The notes under the pieces: model-generated
Told to the model about the DNA's origin: nothing
Seen by the model: only the letters and a program-made list of their open reading frames with translations
The model's database searches: none
NCBI GenBank assembly: GCA_018714575.1
Contig: DVNF01000066.1
Span: 1 to 5,619 of the forward strand
Reading direction: 5' to 3'
DNA from: Candidatus Stercoripulliclostridium merdigallinarum
GTDB taxonomy: Bacteria > Bacillota > Clostridia > Christensenellales > DTU072
Length of the DNA: 5,619 bases
Translations under genes and position numbers: made by a program
Part shown: in pieces, positions 1-5,619 of the stretch
Numbering within the stretch: position 1 is the stretch's first letter
Layout of the letters: each line of letters begins with the position of its first letter

Positions 1-462
1 GGTATGGCTTTTGCAAACGCGTTCCTGGGCGTATGCCACTCGATGGCGCATAAGCTTGGCGCGTTCCACCACCTGCCGCACGGCGTAGCAAACGCTTTGA
101 TGATAGACGAAGTGTTGCGCTTCAACGCCGCGGAAGTTCCGACAAAGATGGGTACTTTCCCGCAATACGGTTACCCGCACACGCTGGCAAGGTATGCCGA
201 AGTCGCCGATTACCTTGGAATAAAGGGCAAGAACGACGCTGAAAAACTCAAGAACTTCATAAAGGCTTTGGACGAGTTAAAGGAAAAAGTCGGCATCAAA
301 AAGACCATCAAAGATTACGGTATCGACGAGGAAAAATTCCTTTCTACCCTGGACGAAATGGTCGAGCAGGCGTTCGACGATCAGTGCACCGGCGCCAACC
401 CGAGGTACCCGCTGATGAGCGAGATCAAACAAATGTACCTCAACGCATATTACGGAAAATAA
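1..462 (+). CDS. adhE: Bifunctional acetaldehyde-CoA/alcohol dehydrogenase, C-terminal part (5' end outside window)
   Basis: The reading frame is open from base 1 (Gly codon), so the ATG at base 4 is internal. The 153 visible codons match the end of the iron-dependent alcohol dehydrogenase half of AdhE, which reduces acetyl-CoA through acetaldehyde to ethanol with NADH in the cytoplasm. The motif GVCHSMAHKLG is followed by LPHG; counted from the window's first codon, His13 and His27 are 14 residues apart, as are the two Fe-ligand histidines of E. coli AdhE (723 and 737). The family tail FDDQCTGANPRYPL is followed by the usual ending in YYGK. A stand-alone Fe-alcohol dehydrogenase is possible because the aldehyde dehydrogenase half is not visible, but the residue pattern is specifically AdhE-like. 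The stop lies 16 bases before the next gene with no hairpin between them, so read-through into the hydrogenase genes is likely. Confidence 0.93.
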   Translation, partial: GMAFANAFLGVCHSMAHKLGAFHHLPHGVANALMIDEVLRFNAAEVPTKMGTFPQYGYPHTLARYAEVADYLGIKGKNDAEKLKNFIKALDELKEKVGIKKTIKDYGIDEEKFLSTLDEMVEQAFDDQCTGANPRYPLMSEIKQMYLNAYYGK

Positions 463-463
463 C

Positions 464-470
464 AGGAGGT
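464..470 (+). promoter_or_regulatory. Shine-Dalgarno site of the APH-like kinase gene
   Basis: AGGAGGT is a near-perfect anti-SD match lying 8 bases before the ATG at 479. It fixes that start and begins two bases after the adhE stop codon. Confidence 0.85.
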
Positions 471-478
471 AAATCCAA

Positions 479-1234
479 ATGGAACTCGGTAAAGACAAGA
501 TCTTGGCTGTCAGGAACTCAAAGACCATCTACCGTCACGAGGACAAAGTCATCAAGTTATTCGACGAAAGCTTTTCCAAAGCCGATATATTGAACGAAGC
601 TTTGAACCAGGCGCGCGTAGAGGAAACCGGATTGAAGATTCCGAAATTGCTGGAAGTAACTACCATTGACGGCAAATGGGCTATCGTGTTAGAATATATC
701 GAAGGCAAGACGTTGGAACAGCTGATGAAGGAGCATCCCGAAAAGAAAGACGAGTATCTGAATCTTTTCGTAGACCTGCAAATGGAAATTCACTCCAAAA
801 AGTGCCCGTTGCTGAACAAGCTGAAGGACAAGATGAACAGGAAGATTTCTCAAGCCGATCTTTCTGCCACCACCCGTTACGACCTGCATACCAGGTTGGA
901 CGGCATGCCGAAGCACGACAAAGTCTGCCACGGCGATTTCAACCCGTCCAACATCATCATTAAACCGGACGGCACGCCGTACATTTTGGACTGGTCGCAC
1001 GCCACCCAAGGTAACGCTTCCGCCGACGTAGCCAGGACATATTTGCTGTTCTGGTTGGCGGGCGACATAGAGGGCGCCGAAAAGTACCTGAACCTGTTCT
1101 GCGAAAAAGCGGATACCGCAAAGCAGTACGTACAAAAATGGATACCGATAGTCGCGGCTTCGCAGCTGGTAAAAGGCAAGAAGAACGAACGCGAATTCCT
1201 GATGCACTGGATCGACGTCGTCGATTACGAATAA
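479..1234 (+). CDS. APH/choline-kinase-like phosphotransferase, substrate unknown
   Basis: This 251-residue protein has the protein-kinase-like fold signature of the aminoglycoside phosphotransferase/choline kinase superfamily. The catalytic-loop motif HGDFNPSN lies at residues 151-158 (catalytic Asp153, metal-binding Asn158). The DFG-equivalent metal Asp is Asp171 in ILDWSHA. Candidate N-lobe elements are Lys26 in VIKLF and the hinge-like LEYIEG (71-76). There is no signal peptide or membrane segment, so it is cytoplasmic. The catalytic residues look intact, so it should transfer phosphate from a nucleotide to a small molecule or possibly a protein. The length fits the family. It sits between adhE and the hydrogenase genes with gaps of 16 and 20 bases, suggesting a metabolic or signalling role rather than drug resistance. 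Automatic annotation would probably call it 'aminoglycoside phosphotransferase family protein'; the fold is well supported, the substrate is not. Confidence 0.85.
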   Translation: MELGKDKILAVRNSKTIYRHEDKVIKLFDESFSKADILNEALNQARVEETGLKIPKLLEVTTIDGKWAIVLEYIEGKTLEQLMKEHPEKKDEYLNLFVDLQMEIHSKKCPLLNKLKDKMNRKISQADLSATTRYDLHTRLDGMPKHDKVCHGDFNPSNIIIKPDGTPYILDWSHATQGNASADVARTYLLFWLAGDIEGAEKYLNLFCEKADTAKQYVQKWIPIVAASQLVKGKKNEREFLMHWIDVVDYE

Positions 1235-1243
1235 AAAGGATAT

Positions 1244-1252
1244 AGGAGAAGG
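1244..1252 (+). promoter_or_regulatory. Shine-Dalgarno site of the small ferredoxin gene
   Basis: AGGAGAAGG precedes the ATG at 1255; its AGGAG core is 6 bases from the start codon. It supports translation of this short 83-codon gene. Confidence 0.75.
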
Positions 1253-1254
1253 AT

Positions 1255-1506
1255 ATGGTAAAAGTCACCGTATGTATCGGAAGTTCCTGCCACCTGAAAG
1301 GTTCCAGGCAGGTTGTCGAAGAGTTGCAATACATCGTCAAGCGTAAAAATTTGGGCGAAGACGTAGAGCTGGCAGGTGCGTTTTGCATGGGCAAGTGCGC
1401 CGAAAAAGGAGTATCCGTCACCGTAAACGACCAATTTTATTCGGTGGATCCCGCTAAGGTAGAGGAGTTCTTCGATGACGTTATAGTCAAGGCATTGAAC
1501 GCATAA
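1255..1506 (+). CDS. Thioredoxin-fold [2Fe-2S] ferredoxin (NuoE/HydC-like single domain)
   Basis: This 83-residue protein carries the four-cysteine pattern of thioredoxin-like [2Fe-2S] ferredoxins: Cys7 and Cys12 (C-x4-C, in VCIGSSCHLKG), then Cys44 and Cys48 (C-x3-C, in GAFCMGKC). The MVKVTVCIGSSCHLKGS opening and the later VNDQFYSVDP segment fit the C-terminal half of the NuoE/HydC family, without the N-terminal helical part of full-length NuoE. It is expected to be a soluble one-electron carrier. Full-length relatives work with a NuoF-like flavoprotein in complex I or electron-bifurcating hydrogenases; no such partner is in the window. Placement 27 bases before the HydS-like gene suggests it passes electrons to or from that protein (inference). 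The cluster type is well supported, the partner is not. Confidence 0.88.
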   Translation: MVKVTVCIGSSCHLKGSRQVVEELQYIVKRKNLGEDVELAGAFCMGKCAEKGVSVTVNDQFYSVDPAKVEEFFDDVIVKALNA

Positions 1507-1519
1507 CTTAAACCCTTCC

Positions 1520-1526
1520 GGGGAGG
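1520..1526 (+). promoter_or_regulatory. Shine-Dalgarno site of the sensory hydrogenase gene
   Basis: GGGGAGG lies 7 bases before the ATG at 1534. It is the only strong site in the 27-base gap after the ferredoxin gene and decides the start. Confidence 0.8.
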
Positions 1527-1533
1527 AATTCGT

Positions 1534-3225
1534 ATGCAATACCTGGATTTTACCGGTTCTCGCTGCAGGGATTGTTACAAATGCCTGCGCGAGTGCCCCG
1601 TAAAGGCGATCAAATTCGTCGATCACGAGGCCAGAATTATAACAGACCGGTGCATTCTCTGCGGAAAATGCACCGTAGTCTGCCCCCAGAACGCAAAGCG
1701 CGTCCACAGCGAAATAGGCGATGTGGAGGCGCTTTTGGCGTCGGGAAAGCCCGTAATAGCTTCCGTCGCTCCCAGCTTTGTTTCGGCATTCGGCGTAAAA
1801 GATTTCGCCGTAATGGGCATAGCTTTGGGGAAATTGGGCTTTAAAATGGCGGAAGAAACCGCAGTCGGCGCGAATATCGTGACGGCGGAATACGAAAAAC
1901 TGTTGGAAACGGGCGAGTATAAAAACTTTATTACTTCGGCGTGTCCCGCTATAAACCGCATGATCCAACTGTATTATCCCAAGGCGTTGAAGTATTTGGC
2001 GCCCGTGGCTTCGCCCATGGTGGCGCACGCCAGATTGTTAAAAAAACGCTATCCCGAGGCGGAAATAGTCTTTATCGGACCGTGCATCGCCAAAAAGCGC
2101 GAGGGCAGGGAATCGGGATTGATTTCGGCAGTGCTGACTTTTACGGAGCTGAAAACTTTGTTCGACGAAAAGGGCATAGATTTGAACGCGATAGCAGCCA
2201 TTCCCGTCAACGAAGATATTAAAAACCGTTCAAAATACTACCCGATCAGCCGCGGTATCATTAAATCTTTCAACCGTTTACCCCAAAATTACGAATACGT
2301 TGCCGTGGACGGCGTAAAGCGCAGCTTTGACGTCCTGGAGGACATAGATAAGCTGGAAGGCATGTTTATCGAAATAAACTGCTGCGAATACGCGTGCATC
2401 AACGGACCCGCCACAATCAAAAACCAAGGTTCGCTGAAAGCCAACGAGGACGTCAGAAGATACGCACAGGACAGCTTAAAGGGCGGCGAACCCGGATATA
2501 TCGATCCGATGGGAGTCGATTACGCCGAGGGGCACCCCAGGATATCATTGGGCAACGTCGTGCCCAGCGAACGCGACATTCGCGCCGTATTGGCAAAGAC
2601 GGGCAAATTCAAACCGGAGGACGAATTGAATTGCGGCGCCTGCGGTTATCCTACCTGCCGCGAAAAGGCGATAGCCGTATTGAACGGCAACGCCGATTTG
2701 GAAATGTGCATTCCGTACATGAGGAAAAGGGCGGAATCGATGTCCTACGAGATCATTCAAAACAGTCCTAACGGCATTATAATGATGGATTACGATTTAA
2801 AGATTTCGGAATCGAATTCGTTGGCAAGGAAGCTGTTGGGCATAAATTTGGACGATCCCAAGGGAACTTATCTGTACGAATCGATAAACGCCGCCGAATT
2901 TTTCCAAGCCGTTTCCGGCGGAAAGGACGTGCACAAGCAGAAGATTTATATCGAAGAATCCAAACGCTACGTCGATATGAATATAATTTTGTTACCGGAG
3001 CACAAGACTTTGTTTGCGGTATTGAAAGACGTTACCGACGCGGTGGAATATTCGAAAGAGTTGGACGAAGTGCGTGAAAAGACGTTGGAAACCACCGACG
3101 CCGTCATAAAAAAGCAGATGCGCGTAGCGCAGGAAATAGCTTCGTTATTGGGCGAAACCACAGCCGAAACGAAGGTGGCGCTGTTAAAGCTGAAAAACAC
3201 GCTTGCCGGGGAAAAGGAAGAATAG
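1534..3225 (+). CDS. hydS: PAS-containing sensory [FeFe] hydrogenase (HydS-like)
   Basis: This 563-residue cytoplasmic protein has modules in this order. (a) A two-[4Fe-4S] ferredoxin domain: Cys11/14/17/21 and Cys40/43/46/50. (b) An [FeFe]-hydrogenase H-cluster domain, about 73-350, with motif L1 TSACP (134-138, ligand Cys137), L2 GPCIAKKRE (182-190, ligand Cys184) and L3 around EINCCEYACINGPA (280-293, ligands Cys284 and Cys288). (c) A small Fe-S domain with Cys367, Cys370, Cys375 and Cys392. (d) A PAS domain, about 403-500. (e) A charged helical tail, about 501-563. All four H-cluster cysteines are present. The usual proton-relay Cys before the L1 ligand is Ala136, and two active-site Met positions are Gly182 and Asn282. 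That pattern, with the PAS domain, fits sensory (group C-type) hydrogenases that detect H2 or redox state rather than turn over fast. There is no histidine kinase, cyclase or methyl-accepting output domain. The next gene, 6 bases downstream, encodes a phosphatase and is the likely output. The symbol is assigned by architecture only. Confidence 0.9.
   Translation: MQYLDFTGSRCRDCYKCLRECPVKAIKFVDHEARIITDRCILCGKCTVVCPQNAKRVHSEIGDVEALLASGKPVIASVAPSFVSAFGVKDFAVMGIALGKLGFKMAEETAVGANIVTAEYEKLLETGEYKNFITSACPAINRMIQLYYPKALKYLAPVASPMVAHARLLKKRYPEAEIVFIGPCIAKKREGRESGLISAVLTFTELKTLFDEKGIDLNAIAAIPVNEDIKNRSKYYPISRGIIKSFNRLPQNYEYVAVDGVKRSFDVLEDIDKLEGMFIEINCCEYACINGPATIKNQGSLKANEDVRRYAQDSLKGGEPGYIDPMGVDYAEGHPRISLGNVVPSERDIRAVLAKTGKFKPEDELNCGACGYPTCREKAIAVLNGNADLEMCIPYMRKRAESMSYEIIQNSPNGIIMMDYDLKISESNSLARKLLGINLDDPKGTYLYESINAAEFFQAVSGGKDVHKQKIYIEESKRYVDMNIILLPEHKTLFAVLKDVTDAVEYSKELDEVREKTLETTDAVIKKQMRVAQEIASLLGETTAETKVALLKLKNTLAGEKEE
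3214..3220 (+). promoter_or_regulatory. Shine-Dalgarno-like site of the SpoIIE phosphatase gene
   Basis: AAGGAAG sits within the last codons of the sensory hydrogenase gene, 11 bases before the ATG at 3232. It is weaker and farther away than the other sites here, so re-initiation after the upstream stop (3223-3225) may help. Confidence 0.5.
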
Positions 3226-3231
3226 AAACAG

Positions 3232-4392
3232 ATGGAATTATACCTGGAAAACGGTTATACGTCGTTGAATAAAGCCGGCGAAGAGCTGTGCGGCGACCGC
3301 GTCAAAGTTACCGACGACGGTCAATTCACCACGCTGGTTTTAGCCGACGGATTGGGCAGCGGCGTAAAAGCCAATATCCTGTCCACGCTGACCAGCACCA
3401 TACTTTGCACCATGGTGTCGGGAGGCGTTTCCATCGAAGAATGCGTCGATACGATAATACAGACCTTACCTGTATGCAAGGAACGCGGCGTAGCTTACGC
3501 CACGTTTACCGTAATACACGTAGACAGGCAGGGCAAAGGGTATATGTTCGAATTCGACAATCCCGAAGCTATATACATCAGCGGCGGGAAATGTATGAAT
3601 TTCGACCGAGTTCCGCATAAATTCGAAGGGAAAACCGTATATATCACCGAGCTAAATTTAAAGCCCGACGAATACATAGTGACCATGTCGGACGGAGTCA
3701 TTCATGCCGGAATCGGAATGATATTGAATTTCGGGTGGCTTAGGAAGGACGTCATGGAGTATCTGGACAAGGCGTTAAAGCCGGGTATGAGCGCAAGGGC
3801 GGTAGCTTGCCTGTTGGCGTCGGCATGTAACGACCTGTATTTGGATAAGCCCGGCGACGACACCACGGTAGCCGTAGTCAGGATCCGCGAAGCCGTTCAC
3901 GTCAATATCATGGTGGGACCGCCGGTGGACAAATCGAAGGACGATTTTTATATAGAAAGATTTTTGGAAGGCGACGCCAAAAAAGTAGTTTGCGGCGGAA
4001 CGTCTTCGACGATAGTCGCCAGACATTTGGGCACCAAGGTCAAAGCCGATTTCGACTTTCCCGACAAGGAAGTGCCTCCGATAGGACATATAGACGGAAT
4101 AGATCTGACTACCGAAGGGGTGCTGACGCTGAGGAAATTGGTAGAGCTTAGCGAAAAATATCTTTCGCATACCGACCTTACGCCAAAGACGTTCACTAAA
4201 CGCGACGGAGCTTCGTTACTTGCGGATATGCTGTTCGAAAAAGCGACTCACGTAAAGTTTTTCGTCGGTCAGTCGATAAACGCCGCTCATCAGGGGTTGC
4301 CTATCGACATTACTATGAAATTAAAATTGGTGGATACCATTTCCAAAAATCTGAAAGAAGCGGGTAAAACCGTCGAGGTCTATTATGACTAG
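3232..4392 (+). CDS. SpoIIE-family (PP2C-type) Ser/Thr protein phosphatase with extra C-terminal domain
   Basis: This 386-residue soluble protein has an N-terminal SpoIIE/PP2C phosphatase domain (about 1-218). The metal-binding acidic motifs are recognisable: Gly21-Asp22, LADGLGSG (Asp39), MSDGV (Asp154) and GDDTTVAVV (Asp209-Asp210). All are intact, so it is probably an active Mn/Mg-dependent phosphoserine/threonine phosphatase. No membrane segment is seen, unlike SpoIIE of sporulation. The remaining ~165 residues form a second domain with a Gly/Ser/Thr-rich loop CGGTSSTIVARHLG (254-267), then PPIGHIDGIDLTTEG (282-296) and VGQSINAAHQ (345-354). I recall similar tails on SpoIIE phosphatases in clostridial hydrogenase gene clusters but know no function for them. 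The gene follows the HydS-like gene by 6 bases, so the two probably form a sensor/output pair. No STAS-type anti-anti-sigma substrate is encoded in the window. Confidence 0.9.
   Translation: MELYLENGYTSLNKAGEELCGDRVKVTDDGQFTTLVLADGLGSGVKANILSTLTSTILCTMVSGGVSIEECVDTIIQTLPVCKERGVAYATFTVIHVDRQGKGYMFEFDNPEAIYISGGKCMNFDRVPHKFEGKTVYITELNLKPDEYIVTMSDGVIHAGIGMILNFGWLRKDVMEYLDKALKPGMSARAVACLLASACNDLYLDKPGDDTTVAVVRIREAVHVNIMVGPPVDKSKDDFYIERFLEGDAKKVVCGGTSSTIVARHLGTKVKADFDFPDKEVPPIGHIDGIDLTTEGVLTLRKLVELSEKYLSHTDLTPKTFTKRDGASLLADMLFEKATHVKFFVGQSINAAHQGLPIDITMKLKLVDTISKNLKEAGKTVEVYYD
4375..4379 (+). promoter_or_regulatory. Shine-Dalgarno site of the phosphoesterase gene, inside the phosphatase CDS
   Basis: GAGGT lies 5 bases before the ATG at 4385 and within the last codons of the upstream gene. 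It supports the start that gives an 8-base overlap with the phosphatase gene. Confidence 0.55.
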
Positions 4393-4927
4393 AATATTGA
4401 TCTTTACCGATCTGCACGGTTCCTGCGAATCGGCTGAACGAATCGCCGGATTGATAATATCCGAACGCGCCGACATGGCGGTCAGCTTGGGCGACGTCAA
4501 CTATTCCGGCGCCAGGAACGACCCTCCGGCAGGATATTCTCCGAAATCGGTATGCAGCATATTATCCTCGGTTTCGGTTCCCGTAATATACATAAAAGGT
4601 AACTGTGATTCGGAAATCGATGAAATGGTCCTGGGTAAAACTTTCGAAGAAAAGCGGTTGATGTATCTGGACGGCAGAAAAGTGCTGTTCACGCACGGAC
4701 ACCGAATAAATCCCGCAGCGCCTCCGCCCGTAGGCTATGCGGACGACGTGATCTACGGGCATACTCATATAAACGCGGTGACCGAAATACCGGGAACCAA
4801 ATTTATCAACGTCGCATCGATCACAATGCCGAAAGGGGGCGCCGCACGCTCCTATGCGGTCATTGAAAACGGTGTGATAACCATAAAGGACATTTACGGA
4901 AACACCGTCATATCTACCAAACTATGA
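4385..4927 (+). CDS. YfcE/MJ0936-type metallophosphoesterase
   Basis: This 180-residue protein has the calcineurin-like metallophosphoesterase motifs in order: the N-terminal strand and FTDLHG (Asp9, His11), SLGDV (Asp37), KGNCDSE (Asn73, Asp75), FTHGH (His104, His106) and YGHTH (His126, His128). These supply a two-metal (typically Mn) centre that hydrolyses phosphodiesters or phosphomonoesters. The length is close to E. coli YfcE (about 184 residues). No signal peptide or membrane segment is present. After the last motif it reads INVAS, where many relatives have an INPGS-like sequence; this is outside the metal ligands. It overlaps the phosphatase gene by 8 bases and the next hydrogenase gene by 4, so it is translationally tied to both. 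The natural substrate cannot be read from the sequence; the neighbourhood suggests a signalling nucleotide or metabolite linked to hydrogen metabolism (speculative). Confidence 0.9.
   Translation: MTRILIFTDLHGSCESAERIAGLIISERADMAVSLGDVNYSGARNDPPAGYSPKSVCSILSSVSVPVIYIKGNCDSEIDEMVLGKTFEEKRLMYLDGRKVLFTHGHRINPAAPPPVGYADDVIYGHTHINAVTEIPGTKFINVASITMPKGGAARSYAVIENGVITIKDIYGNTVISTKL
4924..4927 (+). promoter_or_regulatory. ATGA stop/start overlap coupling phosphoesterase and hydrogenase genes
   Basis: The hydrogenase ATG (4924-4926) overlaps the phosphoesterase TGA (4925-4927). The 20 bases upstream hold no recognisable Shine-Dalgarno sequence, so initiation probably depends on ribosomes terminating at the upstream gene. 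Confidence 0.65.
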
Positions 4928-5619
4928 ACAGATTCGATACCAAAGTACAGTATTTAAAATATCGCGTATTGCGCGAAGTCGCGCGCTTTGCATGGCAGGA
5001 CAAGTTGTACGACAAGCTGTTGGACATACCTGCGATGATAGTGCCCGGGAAAACGCCTACGATGCGTTGTTGCGTATACAAAGAGCGCGCCATTTTGAAC
5101 GAGCGCGTCAAATTGGCTATGGGCGGCGACCCCACAAACCCCAACGTCATCGAAGTTATCGATATAGCTTGCGACGACTGCCCCTCGGGCGGATACGAGG
5201 TGACTACGGCGTGCCGCGGCTGTTTGGCGCACAGGTGCGAAGCGGCTTGTAAAAAAGGCGCCATCACCTTCGACCACAACCAAAAGGCGCATATCGATAA
5301 AACGAAGTGCGTCGAATGCGGCATGTGCAGTAAGGTCTGCCCTTATTCGGCGATCATAAATCTGAAACGTCCCTGCGAAAATTCCTGCAAGGTAAAAGCC
5401 ATTTCGATGTCGGACACGCTGTCGGCGCAGATAGACAACTCAAAATGTATTTCCTGCGGCGCATGCGTCTACCAATGCCCCTTCGGAGCGATCTCAGACA
5501 AATCGTATATTCTGGACGTTATAGATATAATTAAAAAATCGGAAAACAATACCAAATACAAAGTCTATGCGGTAGTGGCTCCGTCTATAGCCAGCCAATT
5601 CACCTACGTTCCCTTGGGA
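4924..5619 (+). CDS. Group B-type monomeric [FeFe] hydrogenase, N-terminal part (3' end outside window)
   Basis: The frame runs from the ATG at 4924 to the right edge (232 codons) without a stop. The segments MRCCVYKERAILNERVKLAM, NPNVIEVIDIACDDC, ACRGCLAHRC, CISCGACVYQCPFGAI and VVAPSIASQF match the N-terminal region of the cysteine-rich group B [FeFe] hydrogenases of Clostridia and Bacteroidetes. Eighteen cysteines are visible, including Cys97/100/105/109, Cys129/132/135/139, Cys151/155 and Cys175/178/181/185, consistent with several [4Fe-4S] clusters. The H-cluster motifs should start just past the edge, so activity cannot be judged. The expected role is cytoplasmic H2 production or uptake with ferredoxin. 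The start is supported by the MNRFDTKVQYLKYRVLR opening, which resembles full-length relatives, and by the ATGA overlap with the phosphoesterase gene. It may correspond to hydA2 of Ruminococcus albus; I leave the symbol blank because the catalytic domain is absent. Confidence 0.88.
   Translation, partial: MNRFDTKVQYLKYRVLREVARFAWQDKLYDKLLDIPAMIVPGKTPTMRCCVYKERAILNERVKLAMGGDPTNPNVIEVIDIACDDCPSGGYEVTTACRGCLAHRCEAACKKGAITFDHNQKAHIDKTKCVECGMCSKVCPYSAIINLKRPCENSCKVKAISMSDTLSAQIDNSKCISCGACVYQCPFGAISDKSYILDVIDIIKKSENNTKYKVYAVVAPSIASQFTYVPLG

Noticed and set aside
479..1234. Reading the kinase as an aminoglycoside resistance gene.
   Set aside because: Only the general APH/choline-kinase fold motifs are present, and the neighbours are fermentation genes; nothing supports drug resistance specifically.
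1513..1522. Possible small hairpin (CCC, TTCC loop, GGG) overlapping the Shine-Dalgarno site of the sensory hydrogenase gene.
   Set aside because: A three-base-pair stem is too weak to be credited as a terminator or regulatory structure, and there is no U-tract.
1225..2028. Long open frame on the minus strand (267 codons) opposite the ferredoxin and sensory hydrogenase genes, and a similar one at 689-1207 opposite the kinase.
   Set aside because: Both translate to low-complexity sequence without family motifs and lie opposite genes with intact catalytic motifs; they are by-products of codon bias on the coding strand.
3034..3222. HydS C-terminus as a histidine kinase dimerisation/phosphoacceptor domain.
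   Set aside because: The segment has no histidine, and the gene ends with no ATP-binding domain following.
5035..5037. Alternative downstream in-frame ATG as the start of the second hydrogenase.
   Set aside because: The 37 residues before it resemble the N-terminus of full-length relatives, and the ATGA overlap at 4924 is a typical coupled start.

Overview
The window is a densely packed, single-direction (+ strand) gene block, most likely from an anaerobic fermentative member of the Clostridia (Firmicutes), probably uncultured and perhaps from a gut or similar anoxic habitat. The reasons are a clostridial-type bifunctional AdhE, two different [FeFe] hydrogenases, strong purine-rich Shine-Dalgarno sites and a SpoIIE-type phosphatase. 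Base composition looks close to even by eye. The taxon is inferred; no marker gene is present.

Layout: (1) the 3' end of adhE (alcohol dehydrogenase half), running in from the left edge; (2) an APH/choline-kinase-like phosphotransferase; (3) a small thioredoxin-fold [2Fe-2S] ferredoxin; (4) a PAS-containing, sensory-type [FeFe] hydrogenase (HydS-like); (5) a SpoIIE/PP2C-type protein phosphatase with an extra C-terminal domain; (6) a YfcE-type metallophosphoesterase; (7) the 5' part of a second [FeFe] hydrogenase of the monomeric group B type, cut by the right edge. Intergenic gaps are 16, 20, 27 and 6 bases, followed by overlaps of 8 and 4 bases. No terminator or promoter-sized gap is visible, so all seven genes may form one transcription unit.

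Working model (inference): the HydS-like protein reads H2 or redox state at a modified H-cluster and passes the signal through its PAS domain and C-terminal helix to the adjacent phosphatase. The regulated output would be the balance between H2 production (second hydrogenase) and ethanol formation (AdhE), the two alternative electron sinks of a fermenter. A comparable hydS/hydA2 arrangement is recalled from Ruminococcus albus, so the core is not new. The least explained parts are the APH-like kinase, the phosphoesterase, the phosphatase tail and the particular substitutions around the sensor H-cluster. There is no gene-free stretch above 30 bases, and I saw no RNA gene, mobile element, CRISPR array or large repeat.
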